DNA of 64,000 bases from Leucosporidium creatinivorum (taxonomy: Eukaryota > Basidiomycota > Microbotryomycetes > Leucosporidiales > Leucosporidiaceae). The stretch spans positions 434,001-498,000 of the forward strand of contig BCKL01000006.1 of NCBI GenBank assembly GCA_001600635.1. Direction: 5' to 3'. The notes under the pieces were generated by a model. It was not told the origin of the DNA and searched no databases. It saw only the letters and a program-made list of their open reading frames with translations. Every line of letters begins with the position of its first letter. The stretch's first letter is position 1. Shown one piece after another: positions 43,899 to 56,183 of this stretch. The translations under genes were made by a program, and so were the position numbers.

Positions 43899-44786
43899 GC
43901 GGCATCTTCGCTCTCTCGGCGCTCCTCCCAGGACAGCCGCGACTGTACCAACATGATCATCTCCAACCACCTCGTCCGCCAGGCGCCGTCAACCGGCTCA
44001 CTTCGCTCACGACCTACATCTACTCTCCCTAGCCCCCCCTCTCGCCTATCGACACCTCGATCCTTCCTCTCCTCTCGGTTCTCTCCGACTTGCTCCCGCC
44101 CTCACTCTCTCGACTTCTTGGTTCGCTGTTGTAGTTCGTCGTGCTCTCAACGGTGCGCTCTGTAACGATATATTCTAGCTCCCTATCTCCGAGCGTGAGC
44201 GAACAGAGAGCAGGACCGAACGCAAAGCGAGAGCTCGGCGCAAGCTGCGAACCGGCCAAAGGGGACAAGGAGAGAGACCTCGCTTTCAAGTGCAGAAATC
44301 TCTACCCGAGAGAGGATTAGCTACAGAGCTCCTTGAGTGGTTAATCTGAGTGGTTAATCTGGCGCAGAATTGCCTGCTTTGGTGCAGTTGGAGTTTGGAG
44401 TCGCTCGCTGCCCTGGGCCCGAAGCGCTCGAGCGCTGCCCCTTGTTTCCCTCTTCCTTCACCTCGTTACGCATCTTCTCTCGCCTCGGACCTAAGCAGCA
44501 GGACTAGTAGAGTACTACACTGGTGAGCTGCAGCCTCTGCCTCAGACTTTGAACGAACGCTGAGCGTCTCCCTCCCTTCGCGCACAGCTCGCTTCCTTTT
44601 CCCTCTCTTCCACCACTCGCGCCCAACTCGCCAGTCGAAGCAAGGCAGGACCTTCTCGACCTTTTCAAGTTACGCGCTCTACTTCCCTACACCTAGTCGA
44701 CTACACCTCTACGGCCCTTGCTCCCTTCCCCTCTCGCGTCGCTCTCGTCTCACCTCAATCAACACCGCCCAACCGCCAAGCAAGCA
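43899..44786. other. intergenic, 888 bp, with a 13-bp direct duplication
   Basis: 3' flank of EMG1 and a long promoter for the membrane sensor gene. A 13-bp unit (GAGTGGTTAATCT) occurs twice head to tail at 44335-44360. The 200 bp before the next ATG are pyrimidine-rich on the plus strand, common in fungal 5'UTRs. No gene was seen. Confidence 0.45.
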
Positions 44787-46433
44787 ATGCGCACCTCGGC
44801 CGCCCTCCTCCCTCTGGCAGCCGTCGCTCTCCTCTCGGTCGTTACCGCTCATGATGTAGACCGTCAGCAGCAGCACCAGGCTCGTCACCTTCAACTCGCT
44901 GGCAATGGCGGAGGCGTGCGCTTGGAGAAGCTCGTGAGGAGGCAATCCCTCGTCAATGCCGCGCTTTCCCTCGCGGATCCTGCTGCCGATACACCGTGAG
45001 TACAACATCTCTCTTTGCTACGTTACACCAGAGCAGGCGCCTCCGAGATCTCGACTTGGAAACGAGGCACCTCGGCCGTTGCGCATCAAGGACGCGCGAA
45101 CCCCCTTCTTCAAGCTAACGATTCTGCTCGGTCTACAGTGCCGCTGCTACCACCCCGGCTCCCGCTGCGACTACTACACCGGCAGGCCCTGCCGCCGCCG
45201 TGACTACGAGTCAGGCTCCCGCTCCCCAGGACACCACTTCGGTCGCCGAGAAGAGCCCTGCTGCTCCGAGCACGACTCAGGCGGCCCCGGCCACCACCTC
45301 GGCGGCTACGACGGAAGCAGCTGCTCCTACCACTACTTCGGCCGCGCCCACGACCGAGGACAAGTCGACTGCTCCCGCCCCTGTCTCCTCCAGCGCCAAA
45401 GCTCCCGCGAACTCGCAGAGCAGCGCCGCCGATACGCAGCCTTCCAGCGTCGCGGGCGGGGTCGAAACCCTTACTTCCACTTCTGTCGACTCGGCGGCGA
45501 AGCAGAGTGGAACGTCCAGCTCTTCGGCCGCCAGTTCGAGTGCTACTTCGGGCGAGGACAAGTCGTCCGGAAAGTGAGTTTCAGGTTTGGGCCGGGCGGC
45601 AGAGAATATGCGCTGACTTCTCTCGATATCTCAGGAGCTCCGGTATCAACAAGCCCACCCTAATCATCATCATCGTGAGCTCCCATGCCGGCGCCGAACC
45701 TCATCTCACCGAGCCCTCTCGCTGACCCTAACTCACAAACAGGTCGTCGCCTCCTCCATCGCCCTCGTCGCCGCCATCTGGACTATCGTCCGCAAGACGG
45801 CCTTCTCCCCTTCCCGCCGCTTCGAAGCCAAGCTCGCCCCCATCTCCTTCGGCACCGGCCGCCGGGACCAAGATTCCTTCGACGGCGGAGCGGACGCCAT
45901 TCTCGCGCACGAAAGGTCGGGCAGTGTGATGAGTGGACAGATGAGCGAGAGGCAGGGGCCTAACGCTGGCTATGCGGCAAGCTTGGGGAGGAGCGACAGT
46001 GGGAAGGGAAGCTTGAGGACGACGGGCAGCATTCGAGGAGGAGGAATCCCGTACAACCCTCAGCCTACGGCGTACAGCGGACCTGCCTACTACCAGCAAC
46101 CTTACCACGGCCAGTCGCAGCAGCAGCACTTTGGCGGCGCTCAACGTGAGTCTTTAGTCCTCTCGCAAATCCAACCGTGTCCCTCCTCTATCCCTCCCCC
46201 TCCCCCGTGCTATCCGCTCCAGCGCTGACTCATCATCTCCCCCTCCACCAGCCGGCTACCCCTCGGAGCAAGCTTTCGGCTACTCGAACCTCCAACGCGG
46301 CGCCTCGTCGCGCACCGACCTCTCGCGCGGCACCTCTGCTCGTCAACCCGCCACGCCCGCCGGAGCGTACGACTACGCGGCGCAGCAGCGTGCCATGGCG
46401 CAGAGCAGGTCGCAGAGCCGTGGACCTTACTAG
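44787..46433 (+). CDS. mucin-like single-pass membrane protein, cell-wall-sensor type
   Basis: Signal peptide (MRTSAALLPLAAVALLSVVTA), a short charged part with a possible Kex2 site (LVRRQS), then about 170 residues almost wholly Ser/Thr/Ala/Pro, expected to be heavily O-mannosylated and rod-like. One transmembrane helix follows, split by an intron (PTLIIII then VVASSIALVAAIW). The cytosolic tail of about 190 residues is rich in Gly/Ser/Gln/Tyr, with RSQSRGPY at the very end. This is the architecture of Mid2/Wsc-type stress sensors of the wall-integrity pathway, but there is no WSC Cys domain and the tail is not recognisable. Four introns are inferred. The function is inferred from layout only. 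Confidence 0.7.
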
Positions 46434-48640
46434 TCCACTTCGCTCGCCCTGCGACCCACCTCGCTTGCTGCTTCCCCCTTCCCCCTTCGTCGTTTGTACC
46501 ACGCTCCCAGCTTCTCTTGTCCATGTCCCCACTTGCCTCATTCCTCTTTCTACGGACGCTCCACCTTCGTTTTACCACCTCCCCTCTTGCGCCGTAGGCA
46601 GCCGATTGATTGGCCTCCCCCTTCCCCTCTCGCCCTTCTCCTACCCCTTTCGAACTCGATCTTCGGCGCTGGTCGCTGATGAGACTAGACTCGATTGAGG
46701 TGTCTGTGTAGACCTCCCTATGCCGCTGCTGGAGGGCTTTCTTCGTTAGTTCCGCCCCCCTCCCTGCGCCTTCTCCCTCCCTTTTTCTGTTCGTAATTTC
46801 ATCTCGCATTTTCATTAAAGTCGAGTTGGCGCCGAGAGAAGAGAGAAGGAGTGAGAAGGATTGGTGGACTTTGCTGGAGAGGTCTTGAGCTTGCTGTGTC
46901 AGGGTCCAGCTGCGGGAAGCTGGTCTCGTTGCTCGGCGCCGGATGGCTGCTCACAAGGGGCGCAACTCGGGCCACGGGGCGAATCCGGGAGGCTTGATTC
47001 AAGCGTGAGTCTTCACTCCAGCGCTCTCTTACGCACGGGAGCGAGGTCTATTCGGAGAGAGCTGACAGCGGAAGGAGCGAACGCGCAGGCGAGCGCCGAG
47101 CTTCGCCAAACTCGTCAGATCGTGTCGTTTCATCACCGGGAAGCGCGGAACTATGGTGAGATGCACTTGAGCAGTAATCCCTGCGACTCATAGATCTGTA
47201 CGAGACGTAGCCGTCAAGGCGAGGACTAGCGAGCGCTGCCAAGCGCCGAACTCAAAACGGCTCGCTTCGTCTCTCCCCTCTCTTTCTCTCCTACCACATC
47301 CTCCTGGAGTGGTCGTTGCGTGTAGCATCCACAAGCATGGTGCTATCGCTCTAGCGAGTGCAGGCCTCTGTAAAAGGCTCTGCCACTGGATCAAGGCCCG
47401 ACTCTTCCTCGCGTGAAGAGGCCGTCGACCTCCAACCTCTCTCAGCGAAGGGTCGCAGAAGCAGTTGCTCCCGCTCTTGTAGCGCTGGGGAGCAATCTCA
47501 CTCACGATCCTGGGACGACCGCTTCAAGCCTCCCAACAGCTCTCGCAGCCTGCTTCTTAGAGGAGCAAGCTCGAAGCTGAGATTGAGCGCCTGAGGAGCT
47601 CGCTGCCCTTTGCTCCTCCTTAGCGATGGGAAGACCGCTATAGACTTCCCACTCGACCCCGCGCCATCCTAGTGGTGGAGACCCTTAGGCTGCTGCTCAC
47701 GCTGTACGCCTTCGCAACGAGGAGCCGCGAGCTCAAGTGCTCCTTCTCAAGCGTCGACGGGAGGCGCGCTACAAGTCCTCCCACTGCAGCTTTCTAGTTG
47801 CTGGTACTTCTAAGGTGTCTGATCGGTGGAGGGTGTACTTTGCAGGTGAGTAGCCTCGTCTTCTCTCGACTGCTAGGGTAAGAGAGCAGTGTTGGAAGCG
47901 AGCGAGAGGAGCGGGGGCGGTGGTTGAGGTGCAGCATGGCGAGGCTCTGAGGTTGTGAGGCAAGGCAGAGCTGAATAAGAGCCATCTAGTACGGTCCCTG
48001 CTGCTCGGAGGACTACAGCTGACCTCCCTCTCGCCATCAGCCCAGTTCCGGCGTCGACTCGGTCGTCCTCAAGCTCGGCGCTCTTACTATAAGGCGAGTT
48101 CTTTCTCTTTACCCACCACCCCCTCCCGGGCACCCGCTACACCAGAGCTTTCAAGTCCAGCCGACTGTCAGGATGAGCTTCGAGAGCTAAGGGGTTTGGG
48201 AGGGCGAGGGACGCGGTCTGCTTTCGCCGAGCATCTGAGCGAGCGCTCTACAGCGAGGCGGGCAGGCTGATGACTCCCAAGAGTCCCCACCACGCCATCA
48301 TAGCCTGTCGTTGAGTCGGGTCGTGCGTACGCTTAGGTCGAGGGAGAGCGAGAGAGGGAAAGGGCGGGCTCTTTCGATCGCCGAGCAGTGCGCTGATAAT
48401 TGGCTCCTCGTTCTCGAGTACGTATTGAGAGGCGATCTGCAGGAGACGCACAGGGACAGAGAAGTCCTTGCAGGGAGTAGCTCTTCCCTCTCTCTCTCTC
48501 TTTCGGCTTTGACGGAGCAAGGCTATGTCTGAGCGAAGAGCGAGGCCGCAGGCGGCGATTGAGATGTGGCTCGTGTGCTGTAATAGAGTAGGGCTGCAGC
48601 ATGTTCTCAATACAAAAGAAGTGCGGACGTAAGAGCTCTT
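46434..48640. other. gene-poor interval, 2.2 kb, with unrecognised coding traces
   Basis: No gene could be built here. The part up to about 46.85 kb is the 3' flank of the sensor gene. Two plus-strand stretches look coding-like: one around 47.58-47.85 kb (RLRNEEPRAQVLLLKRR, then RYKSSHCSFLVAG), and one after a plausible intron ending at about 48031 (QFRRRLGRPQARRSYYK). They are interrupted by stops and match no family I know. They may be a decayed gene, a poorly coding unknown gene or chance. No terminal repeats were found around them. Confidence 0.4.
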
Positions 48641-49345
48641 TCATACTACAGCCGAGTTTGGCCTCATCGCCAATATAGTCCCGAGACTCGAGACGACGGG
48701 AGGAGCCTGAATGGTGGTAGGAGCTGCCTGGGTGGTCGTGGTCGAAGTAGGGGCTTGTGTACTAGTAGATGTAGGCTGGACGGTGGTCGTGGTGGCAGGA
48801 GCGGCGGTCTCGACTGCGAGAGGACGGAGAAAGGTCAGCGAACGGCCTCGGCGCTGCTCCCGAAGGCTCGTAAGACCTTAGCAGGTACAGATGTCGTTCT
48901 GCGCGCCATCGTTAGGGAAGCCCCACCAAGCATGGTATCTGTTTTCCCCTCCTCCTTCGGTCAGCTACTGCTACAAAGTCGAGGGACAAGATCGAGTCGA
49001 GGAGCGGGAGCAAGAAACTCACCCAGGCCTGTCCCAGTTGCCCTTCCAGACGATGTTGGACTCGGAGTTGTAGGCGTACAGAGGGCGCTTGGCTCCTCCG
49101 GGGATCTTGCAGGTGCCAGCCTTGTACTCGGCGGGATCGCACCAGGTAGGGTCAACGGGAGCAGCAATCTTGGCCGTCGAAGTGGCGCCGGTGACCTTGC
49201 AGTCGAAGGCGGTCATGTAGAAGTTTCCAGTTCCGTTGTTGGCGAGCCACATTGCGAAGCGAGTAGAGGAAGAGGTCAGCAAAGACGCTCCCGGCAGAAC
49301 TTGAAGTCGCCGCCACGGCGCCGAGCGAGAGCGCTGCTCTTCCGA
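48641..49345 (-). pseudogene. 5'-truncated gene for a secreted protein with Ser/Thr-rich tail
   Basis: Minus-strand exons read MWLANNGTGNFYMTAFDC, then DPTWCDPAEYKAGTCKIPGG, NIVWKGNWDRPG and, after an intron with GCTGAC, YHAWWGFPNDGAQND. A Thr/Ala/Pro-rich tail ends ILAMRPNSAVV. Cys spacing, aromatic residues and the mucin-like tail suit a secreted or wall protein, perhaps a chitin-binding or oxidative polysaccharide enzyme, but I cannot name the family. There is no signal peptide or N-terminal half: the next gene ends at 49511. At the left edge of the conserved part a CTGAC sits where an intron should end, but no AG follows. I read it as the 3' remnant of a larger gene. A short intact unknown gene is less likely. 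Confidence 0.55.
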
Positions 49346-49510
49346 CACTTGACCTCACTGCTGGCGTTCTTGCGCTCTAAAAACTCCGGAAACTGCACAG
49401 ACACTGACAATACATGACAAAACTGAATAAAGGACCCTTAGAACCCGTACTCCTGCTCGTTTAATCGCCAAACCCCTGACTCCTCGTCTTCCGCCTCCGC
49501 CCATGATAGC

Positions 49511-51753
49511 CTACAAGAAGAAACGGAAGCTGGGATGCTTACTGCCGAGCTGCTCTTGCTCCTCCTCGGAGCACTCCAGCCGATGGTCCCTCTTGCCTTC
49601 CTCGCGGAGCCGGTTCTCTCGGGCTTGGTAGGTGCGAAGGAGCGCGACTCCGACGAAGACGACACAGCCGAGCGACAAGTTAAGCGAGTTGCCGATGCGG
49701 TAGCCGTGCTTGGCGTCGCTCGGGACTGGGGGAGCAAGAAGAATGAGCTGCCGGCGCTCGAGGAAAGGCAGATCGACGGACTGTAAGACCAAGAAGCGAC
49801 GATGGACCCGATTCCTCCAAGACCCGAGACGGTGGCGCCAGTGAGAGCTCGAGCTGAGTCTGTACTAGCGTTGGAGAGAGCCCAGGCGAGGATGAGGGGT
49901 CCATAGAACCCTCTAGAGCGTGCCGAGTTGGGAGGTCAGTATCGCCGAACTCAAGGCGGAGGGAGGTAGAGGGCTGGGAGGACGAGTGAGAGTCAACCCG
50001 AGCTCACCCTGAAGCGTTGATGAAGATGGCGGCGTAGCGAGTTTTGACGTAGGTGCTATCGGTGGCGATCCAGGTTGAGTAGCCGACGATGGTGAGGAGA
50101 GCGCCGAACATGGATGCCAGACCGTGCTGGCTCCTCTTCATGGCGAAGTAGGCTGCAGACATAGCTACTACCCACGCGATACTGCAAGAAGAAGGATATG
50201 TCAGCACTGAGGTAGAGAGAGCGGCGAAGAACGCTACCGACACGAAGGGGGGTACCGAAAGCAGCTGAATGCGCACCGCCGTTGCAGATGGGTAATTGAG
50301 TCGCAATACGGTAGGCGTAAAGGTGGATAATCCTTGCACTGTCACGTTGTTGCAGATGTAGAAGAAGGAGCTCAGGAGGACGAGCGGGTTGAGGACGGTC
50401 TTGCGCGCTTCCGCCCAGCCGAGTGCCTTCTGCTGAGCTTCCTCGCTCTTGTCGACTTGTCCGGCGCTCATCCGAGCCATTGCCATGCGTCGCTCCTCCT
50501 CGTTGAACATGCGCGTCTTGGTAGGATCCGTGGGGCTGGGCGAGAGGCATCAGCTATCGCCGAGCTGCCGGGCTGGAGAGGGTCATGCAGCACCTGTCAT
50601 ATACCACTAGGGCAGAGATCAGGTGGCTGTTCCGAGCCGACTCACTAGATGAAGCACATGATGATACCGACGCAGATGGTGATAACTCCCTCCCATGCGA
50701 AGATGTGGCCTGCTCGTTGAGTTCGGGTCAGCTCGAGCTCGGCGATCGTTTCTCGGCCTGCATCCTGAAGTGGCGGGCCCGACAGCTGGCGTGGAGAGAG
50801 GTGGACTCACGCCATGTCTTGAGAGGTCCAATCTCCCCGAGGGTGAGGAATCCAGACGCGAGCAAGCCGCCGAACGCCGAAGAAACTGAACGCCGAGATG
50901 ATCAGCGGCGTCAGCAGCGGGGAAGATGGACACTACTCACGATAGCCGGCGGTGAAAATGAAGAAGGTGAGACGGGTAGTGAGCTCCTCTCGACGATAGT
51001 ACTGTTACAGTGAGAGGTAGTGTGTCGGCGCAGAGAATGGCAAGGGAAAGGGGGCAGCAGGTCAGCGAACCGCTCCACTCGAGAAGTAAGGAAGGGCCAG
51101 CTTACACGGGTGAGGAGGTATGCGTTGCCCGGGAAAACGAGCGACTCGGCAATGCCTAACAGCGAGCGCATGACGAAAAAGGACCCTCGATTGTGGATGA
51201 AGGAGGTCGCCAAGGTCAAGACGCCGAAGCAAACGACCGAGACGGGGATCCAGATGAAGCCGAACTTCCGAACGATTATGGCAGCGGGTACTTCCGCGAG
51301 AATGAAGGTGATGTAGCTGTGCAACCACGAGGGAAGAGGACGGAACGGTCAGCTCGGCGCAACCTCCTCGGTGCGGCCAAGACTCACTAGAGGCAAGTGC
51401 CAATGTTGAAGTCAAACTCCCAGAAGCCAAGATCTGTAGTAAGACCTGCCACCCTTGCATTACCGGCGTTCGAACGCTGCGACCATCGAAGTCGAGTGAG
51501 CGGGAACAGCGCCGAAGTGAGCGGTGAGGATCGATGGCTGGCGGTGCACTAGCCTCGAAGCGGGACTCACGTCAAAGTAGCAAAGCATGTAGGCGAATGC
51601 GAGTAAGGGAAGGAGGCGAAAGTCGAGCTTCCTCACTAGGCGAGCTTCGGCGGCCTTGTCAATCTCGTAAGCGGCGTCGGCGCCGAGCACCTTGCCTGTA
51701 GTGCCCATCTTCGCTTCGAGGTCGGAATGGGTTGAATTGATGGTAGGGGACAT
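49511..51753 (-). CDS. MFS transporter, allantoate permease (Dal5/ACS) family
   Basis: Twelve-helix H+-coupled uptake permease of the anion:cation symporter family, whose fungal members import organic acid anions, vitamins and allantoate. Signatures: RLLPLLAFAYMLCYFD then RSNAGNARVAGLTTDLG after an intron, the family's D-R-S-N-x-G-N-A motif. Further blocks are YITFILAEVPAAIIVRKFG, RSLLGIAESLVFPGNAYLLT and GGLLASGFL, and PTDPTKTRMFNEEER in the central loop. The end is ASWSYIPSDAKHGYRIGN across a short intron, then GSKHPSFRFFL, the usual C-terminal motif. The start at 51753 (MSPTINSTHSDLEAKMG) is preferred over an in-frame Met 31 codons upstream. It probably serves the adjacent enzymes. Confidence 0.9.
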
Positions 51754-52157
51754 GGGTCGTTGTTTGAGTGAGGGGGATAAGGGAGAGAGAGCGAGCTCCT
51801 CCTCTCGCTCAGAGAACCCCGGCCTTCCTGCTGATATCGCTCCCACCCGCGCCGACGGCCGTCGCCCGGTCGCTTCGATACTGCTCCTGCGCAGCTTCCT
51901 CCGCGCTCGACTGTGGGGTCTTGCGTGCCTCTCGGCGGAGACCTCGGGCGAGAAGGTGAGTCCCGCGCCTCAGCACGAGCTGTAGGTTTCCACGGCCGAC
52001 GAGCAGCGAACGGGAAGAGATGTGTGTGGTCGAAGGGAAAGCAGCAAACTGGGCCAAGCCAGGGCTCCCCCACTCAGAGACAATCGTGCAGGGCTAGGCC
52101 GAGACGATCGTCGCTTCTAACTAGAAATGACTGCTGGAATACCATGCTTCTATTGCT
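51754..52157. other. intergenic, 404 bp
   Basis: Promoter of the MFS transporter and 3' flank of the hydrolase. No other feature was seen. Confidence 0.35.
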
Positions 52158-53414
52158 CTACAGATGCTTCTGGATGAAAGCGTACATTCTATCCAAAGTA
52201 ACATCCTTGCTCATGTCAAACAGATGGTCCTCCCCCTCTCGAACCTCGAACTCGTGCGAAATTTCCCTCGCCTCGAGAGCAGCCACAACGTCCTTTGACT
52301 GCTGGATGGGCACCTTGTCGTCGATACTGTGAAGTAGAAGTCAGCGCGCTGCTTCTTCGCCGCCCCACAGCAACTCACGTTCCGTGGACGATGTAGGTCG
52401 GAGGCGCCGAGAACTCGCCCGAGGCGAGAGCGGGCGCGATGCTGAAGGCTTCTGGAGCGACACCAGTGCCGTCAAGTAGAAGGCTGGGAAGTAGAGCTCT
52501 GTAGGTAGATCTCGGTAAGATTGTGGAGCGCATTTCGTCTCGAGCTCGGCTTACTCCTGGACCTGCGGAAGAGACCAGTCGAGTTAGAGCCGACGAAGAG
52601 CAATGCGACAGAAGTAGAACAAACCATGTAGTGATAGAATACTGATCGGGGACTATCCGAGGCCGAGGAGGCGGAAGGTGGCGCCTCGGGGTCGAGATAC
52701 TCGGCGAGCTCGCTGCTCTCGACACGCCGAGGGAAGTAGGTGACCTTCTCCTGGAAGCGGGAGCGGTCAGATAGCTTTGCGACCGTCACTCACTACCTCC
52801 ACCTACCTGCTTGGTGTTCCAGAAAGGGTCAAGGAGGTCCGAGATGGGGTAGATGGCTGCGACGACCGAGGGAGCAGCAGGTGGCTCAATTCCGCACGCC
52901 TTGAAGCCGACACCAGTACCAGCGAGGAGAGCTAGCCATCCACCAGCGGATCCGCCACTGACTGCAAGCTTGGAACTGTCGACACGGTGCCCAGTTGCCT
53001 CGGCGAACTCGGGCGAGCGAATGAAGACCATGGCCGCCTTGATGTCCTCCATGATCTGGGGCAGCCTCACTTGAGGGGCTAGCCTGTAGTCGGCCGAGAT
53101 GAATGCCAGTCCGTGCTTCTCGGGAGCGGCGTTGAGATGAGGCCAGGAAGCTGCAGGGCGGGGAGGATCAGCTACCGGCGATGGCGGAGGAGAGTTGGCT
53201 TTAGTCTCACCTTTGCGCGTGCCCTGCAGCAATCCTACGGCAGTAGCCGGTCAGATCCATCTAAGAAACGAAAGTTCCGCCCTCACTCACCTCCTCCATG
53301 CCACCAGAGTAGCGCGGGAGCTGGCGCAGCGGCTGTTGCGTGGGAGGGAATGGTCACGTCCAGCTTGATCTCGAGGCCATTGACGGTAGAGAATACCAGC
53401 TCTTGTGCTGCCAT
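52158..53414 (-). CDS. alpha/beta hydrolase (hormone-sensitive-lipase-like, fold 3)
   Basis: Esterase/lactonase-type enzyme. Motifs in order: WWHGGG (oxyanion hole), FISADYRLAPQVRLPQIMEDI, VSGGSAGGWLALLAG (nucleophile elbow, G-G-S-A-G-G), AAIYPISDLLDP, VHGTIDDKVPIQQ (acid Asp) and GEDHLFD (catalytic His), ending AFIQKHL. The triad is complete. Length is about 330 residues in seven or so exons. The start at 53414 (MAAQELVFSTVNGLEIKLDV) fits the usual N-terminus; the frame is open upstream without resemblance. No signal peptide, so cytosolic. It is divergent from the FAD monooxygenase, with a shared 464 bp promoter, as expected if both act in one pathway. Confidence 0.9.
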
Positions 53415-53878
53415 CTTGTCGATCAAATGTGAGACGAGAGCAGAAGAGCAGTGTGAAGGGCGAGAGGTCAAGAGAGGCGACTCGCTTCCCTTCCCCCACT
53501 CCTCTTCCTCCTCCTTCGCCGCAACAAGGACGGCTCGCTCAGCAGGCATAGCATGGACTAGTAGTACCATCCACCCCTAAAATCAGCTCGCCCGACGTGC
53601 TACACCTCCTTGCCGCCTAAACGGCCTTTCATCCGCGCCCTCAACGGCCGAGCGTTGCGAGAGCCCTCCCCGAAGCCGAGCTGAGATCGTGGGCACGGTT
53701 GGAGCGATTCCCCGCATCTCGCAAGATAGCAGACTCGGGAACGGACTCCGTGGCAGTTCCACGGCTTTCGTAGAGACCCCCGTCAACCTCCGCCTCATCT
53801 CTCTCCCTCTCCCTTCTCCTCGCTCGCCAACACGAAGGAATCCGCTGCATCTCACCTCAGACCACCGAAGAACAACAC
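53415..53878. promoter_or_regulatory. divergent promoter, hydrolase / FAD monooxygenase
   Basis: This 464 bp region lies between two cluster enzymes and is a likely target of the Zn2Cys6 regulator at 56.4-59.7 kb. I did not find a convincing pair of CGG half-sites with conserved spacing shared with the other cluster promoters. Confidence 0.4.
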
Positions 53879-56170
53879 ATGTCACCCGCTCTGCTGCTAG
53901 AACCGCTGAAAGCTGATGTGGTGGTGGTTGGTGGAGGTCCCAGTGAGTCCAGCATTAGCGGCGAGCTGTGAGCTTCTCCGAGGTCTGAGCTGACCTCCCT
54001 GCACGCACGCGCAGTCGGCCTCCTAGTCGCCTACCAGCTCGCTCGCTTCGGCGTAGAGCCCTACATCGTCGAGCAGGACGACAAGCCTTCGGCGCCTATC
54101 TACGGCCGAGCTACGACTCTGTGGCCTCGTTCGCTAGAGCTGCTGGACGCGCTAGGACTCGGAGATCATCTACTAGCGCGAGGCGTCGTCAGCAAGACCG
54201 GCGTCAACTTCAGGCAGTGAGCTTCGGCGTTCGTCTCATGAACCGAAACTCGGCGCTGACCCCTTCTCCTTGCAACAGCGGCAAGAGCGCACCAGGAGGC
54301 CTCGACTTTGCTCAAAGGATGGACCGTCATGGCGATACTCGCTACCAGTTCGCGCTGCACATGCGCCAACGCCTCACCGAGCGCGCCTTCGAGCAGGGAC
54401 TCGACGACCTCGACTACAAGGTGCACCATCAGCACAAGCTGCTCTCCTGGGTTGAAGACGACGAGACTACGACTAGCGATTACCCTGTTCGATGCACAAT
54501 GCAGGCGCAGGACGGCGCAATCTACGAGGTCGAATGGTGAGCGCCGAGCTGGCTAATGCCCCCCCTCTGAGCTCTGATCAGACGTTGACATTCTCCTGCA
54601 CTTGTCAACTGCAGCAAGTACCTTGTCGGCGCAGATGGAGGCAAGTCACCCGTCCGCAAGGCCGCCAAGATTCCCTTCCTCGGCGAAGGCAACGGCGCCA
54701 AGTGGGTTCGAATGGATGTTAGTACCATCTCTCCTCGCTTGCAGCTTGAGCAAACAGAGCTGATCGTTTCTTTTTGACTCACAGGCCCTCGTCAAGACGA
54801 ATATGCCCCTCTGTCGGCAGCTGAACTCGGTTCAGTCCGAGAACCACGGACTCGTCCTCTTCGCCCCCATCGACGCTGGCAGGACACGGATCGGCTACGT
54901 CTTCTCCAAAGACTTGCAGGAAAAGTACGGCGAGGATGGTGTGGTCTCGGAGGAAGTGGCGATGGCTGAGGCGAAGAAGGCGGTCGCGCCGTTCGAACTC
55001 GAGTTTGTCAAGGTCGATTGGGTCACGCTCTATGTATGTTCCGGGCTGGTGGCTGTCGCAAGAGCCTGCTTTGACCTTGCTGTCGCTGCTTGTGCTGACC
55101 CTCCTACCGCTGCAGGGTATCGGCCAACGCATCGCATCGACCTTCATCCACGGCCGAGTGATCCTTGCCGGCGACTCGGCGCACACTCACAGTAGTGGTT
55201 CGGCGCAAGGGCTCAACACGGGAACATTTGACGCTACCAACCTCGCTTGGAAGGTGAGCTGTCACTCGACCCGCTCGGCGCAGAACTCGCTAATGCTCTC
55301 GTGCCGATAGCTCGCTCTGGAGATCCGAGGATTGGCCAAGAAGTCACTGGTCGACAGCTACGACGACGAGCGTCGAGCAAGTGTGCAGCAAGTCATCGAC
55401 AACGACGTCATCATCTCCTCGCTCATCTCGGGACAGCTACCGCCCAAGTTTGCTGGTCGAACCGAGAACCCTCGGTCAGTCGGCTGTCTCGCTCTCGAGG
55501 AGAACGATTGCTGACGGTGGTCGACCACAGGGACATCCTCACCGAATGGTTCAGCAGCTCCACCAACCAGCTTTTTACCCTCGGTCTCGGCGTTTCGTAT
55601 CGTGAGTCGCCTCGCCTCGCTTCGCTTGTTCCCTCCCTCGAGCTCACGCCGCGCTCTCCAGCCTCCTCCAACCTCCTCAACCGCGAGACGCCCGACTGGC
55701 CTACGTCCACCGTCATCCCTGGCCAGCGCGGTCCGGATTGCAAGGTCTCTCGCGTCGGCACAGCGGAAGCGGTCTGGCTTCAACGCATTCTCACCAATTG
55801 CGGCAGCTTCAACCTCGTCGTCTTCACCGGCGACACTTCTCGCACTCTCCCCTCTCTACAACACCTTCAAACACACCTCGCCAGCGACAAGAGCTTTACC
55901 AAGCGCTTCCCGGCGCGCAAGCTCTTCCGCTTCACCACCATCATCCTCGGCGAGGGAATTGGCGCGGAGGAGTACAGCGGGATCGCTCCTTTCGGCGTCC
56001 CCTACTTCGACCCTCTACGAGTAGCGCACGAGACCTACGGTGTGGACACGACGAGAGGAGCGTTGGCCGTCATCCGGCCAGATGGATATGTCGCAACGGT
56101 CGTCGGGCTCGAGGAAGCGAGCGTGTTGAGCGATTACTTTGCACGCTTCCTCGTAGAAGGAGCGCTTTGA
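53879..56170 (+). CDS. FAD-dependent aromatic hydroxylase (phenol 2-monooxygenase family)
   Basis: Class A flavin monooxygenase of about 630 residues. The FAD-binding Rossmann motif spans intron 1: VVVVGGGPIGLLVAYQLAR, followed by VEPYIVEQDDKP and RATTLWPRSLELLDALG. The middle has CKYLVGADGGKSPVRK (the DG motif for FAD/NADPH) and GRVILAGDSAHTHSSGSAQG with LNTGTFDATNLAWKLA (the GD motif). The C-terminal thioredoxin-like domain typical of phenol hydroxylases is present (RPDGYVATVVGLEEAS). These enzymes use NADPH and O2 to hydroxylate phenolic rings. About ten introns are inferred; whether the short GC-rich stretch near 55602-55661 is spliced out is unclear. It is central to the putative catabolic cluster. 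Confidence 0.9.
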
Positions 56171-56183
56171 TTAGCTGGCGGGT

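Noticed and set aside
46434-48640. Transposon or retroelement remnant
   Set aside because: No terminal repeats, target duplications or recognisable transposase or polymerase motifs were seen; the coding-like traces match no element family I know.
49438-49737. Alternative C-terminus for the MFS transporter
   Set aside because: A frame running to 49438 ignores a short intron at the ASWSY join. The spliced frame ends in GSKHPSFRFFL, the typical end of allantoate-family permeases.
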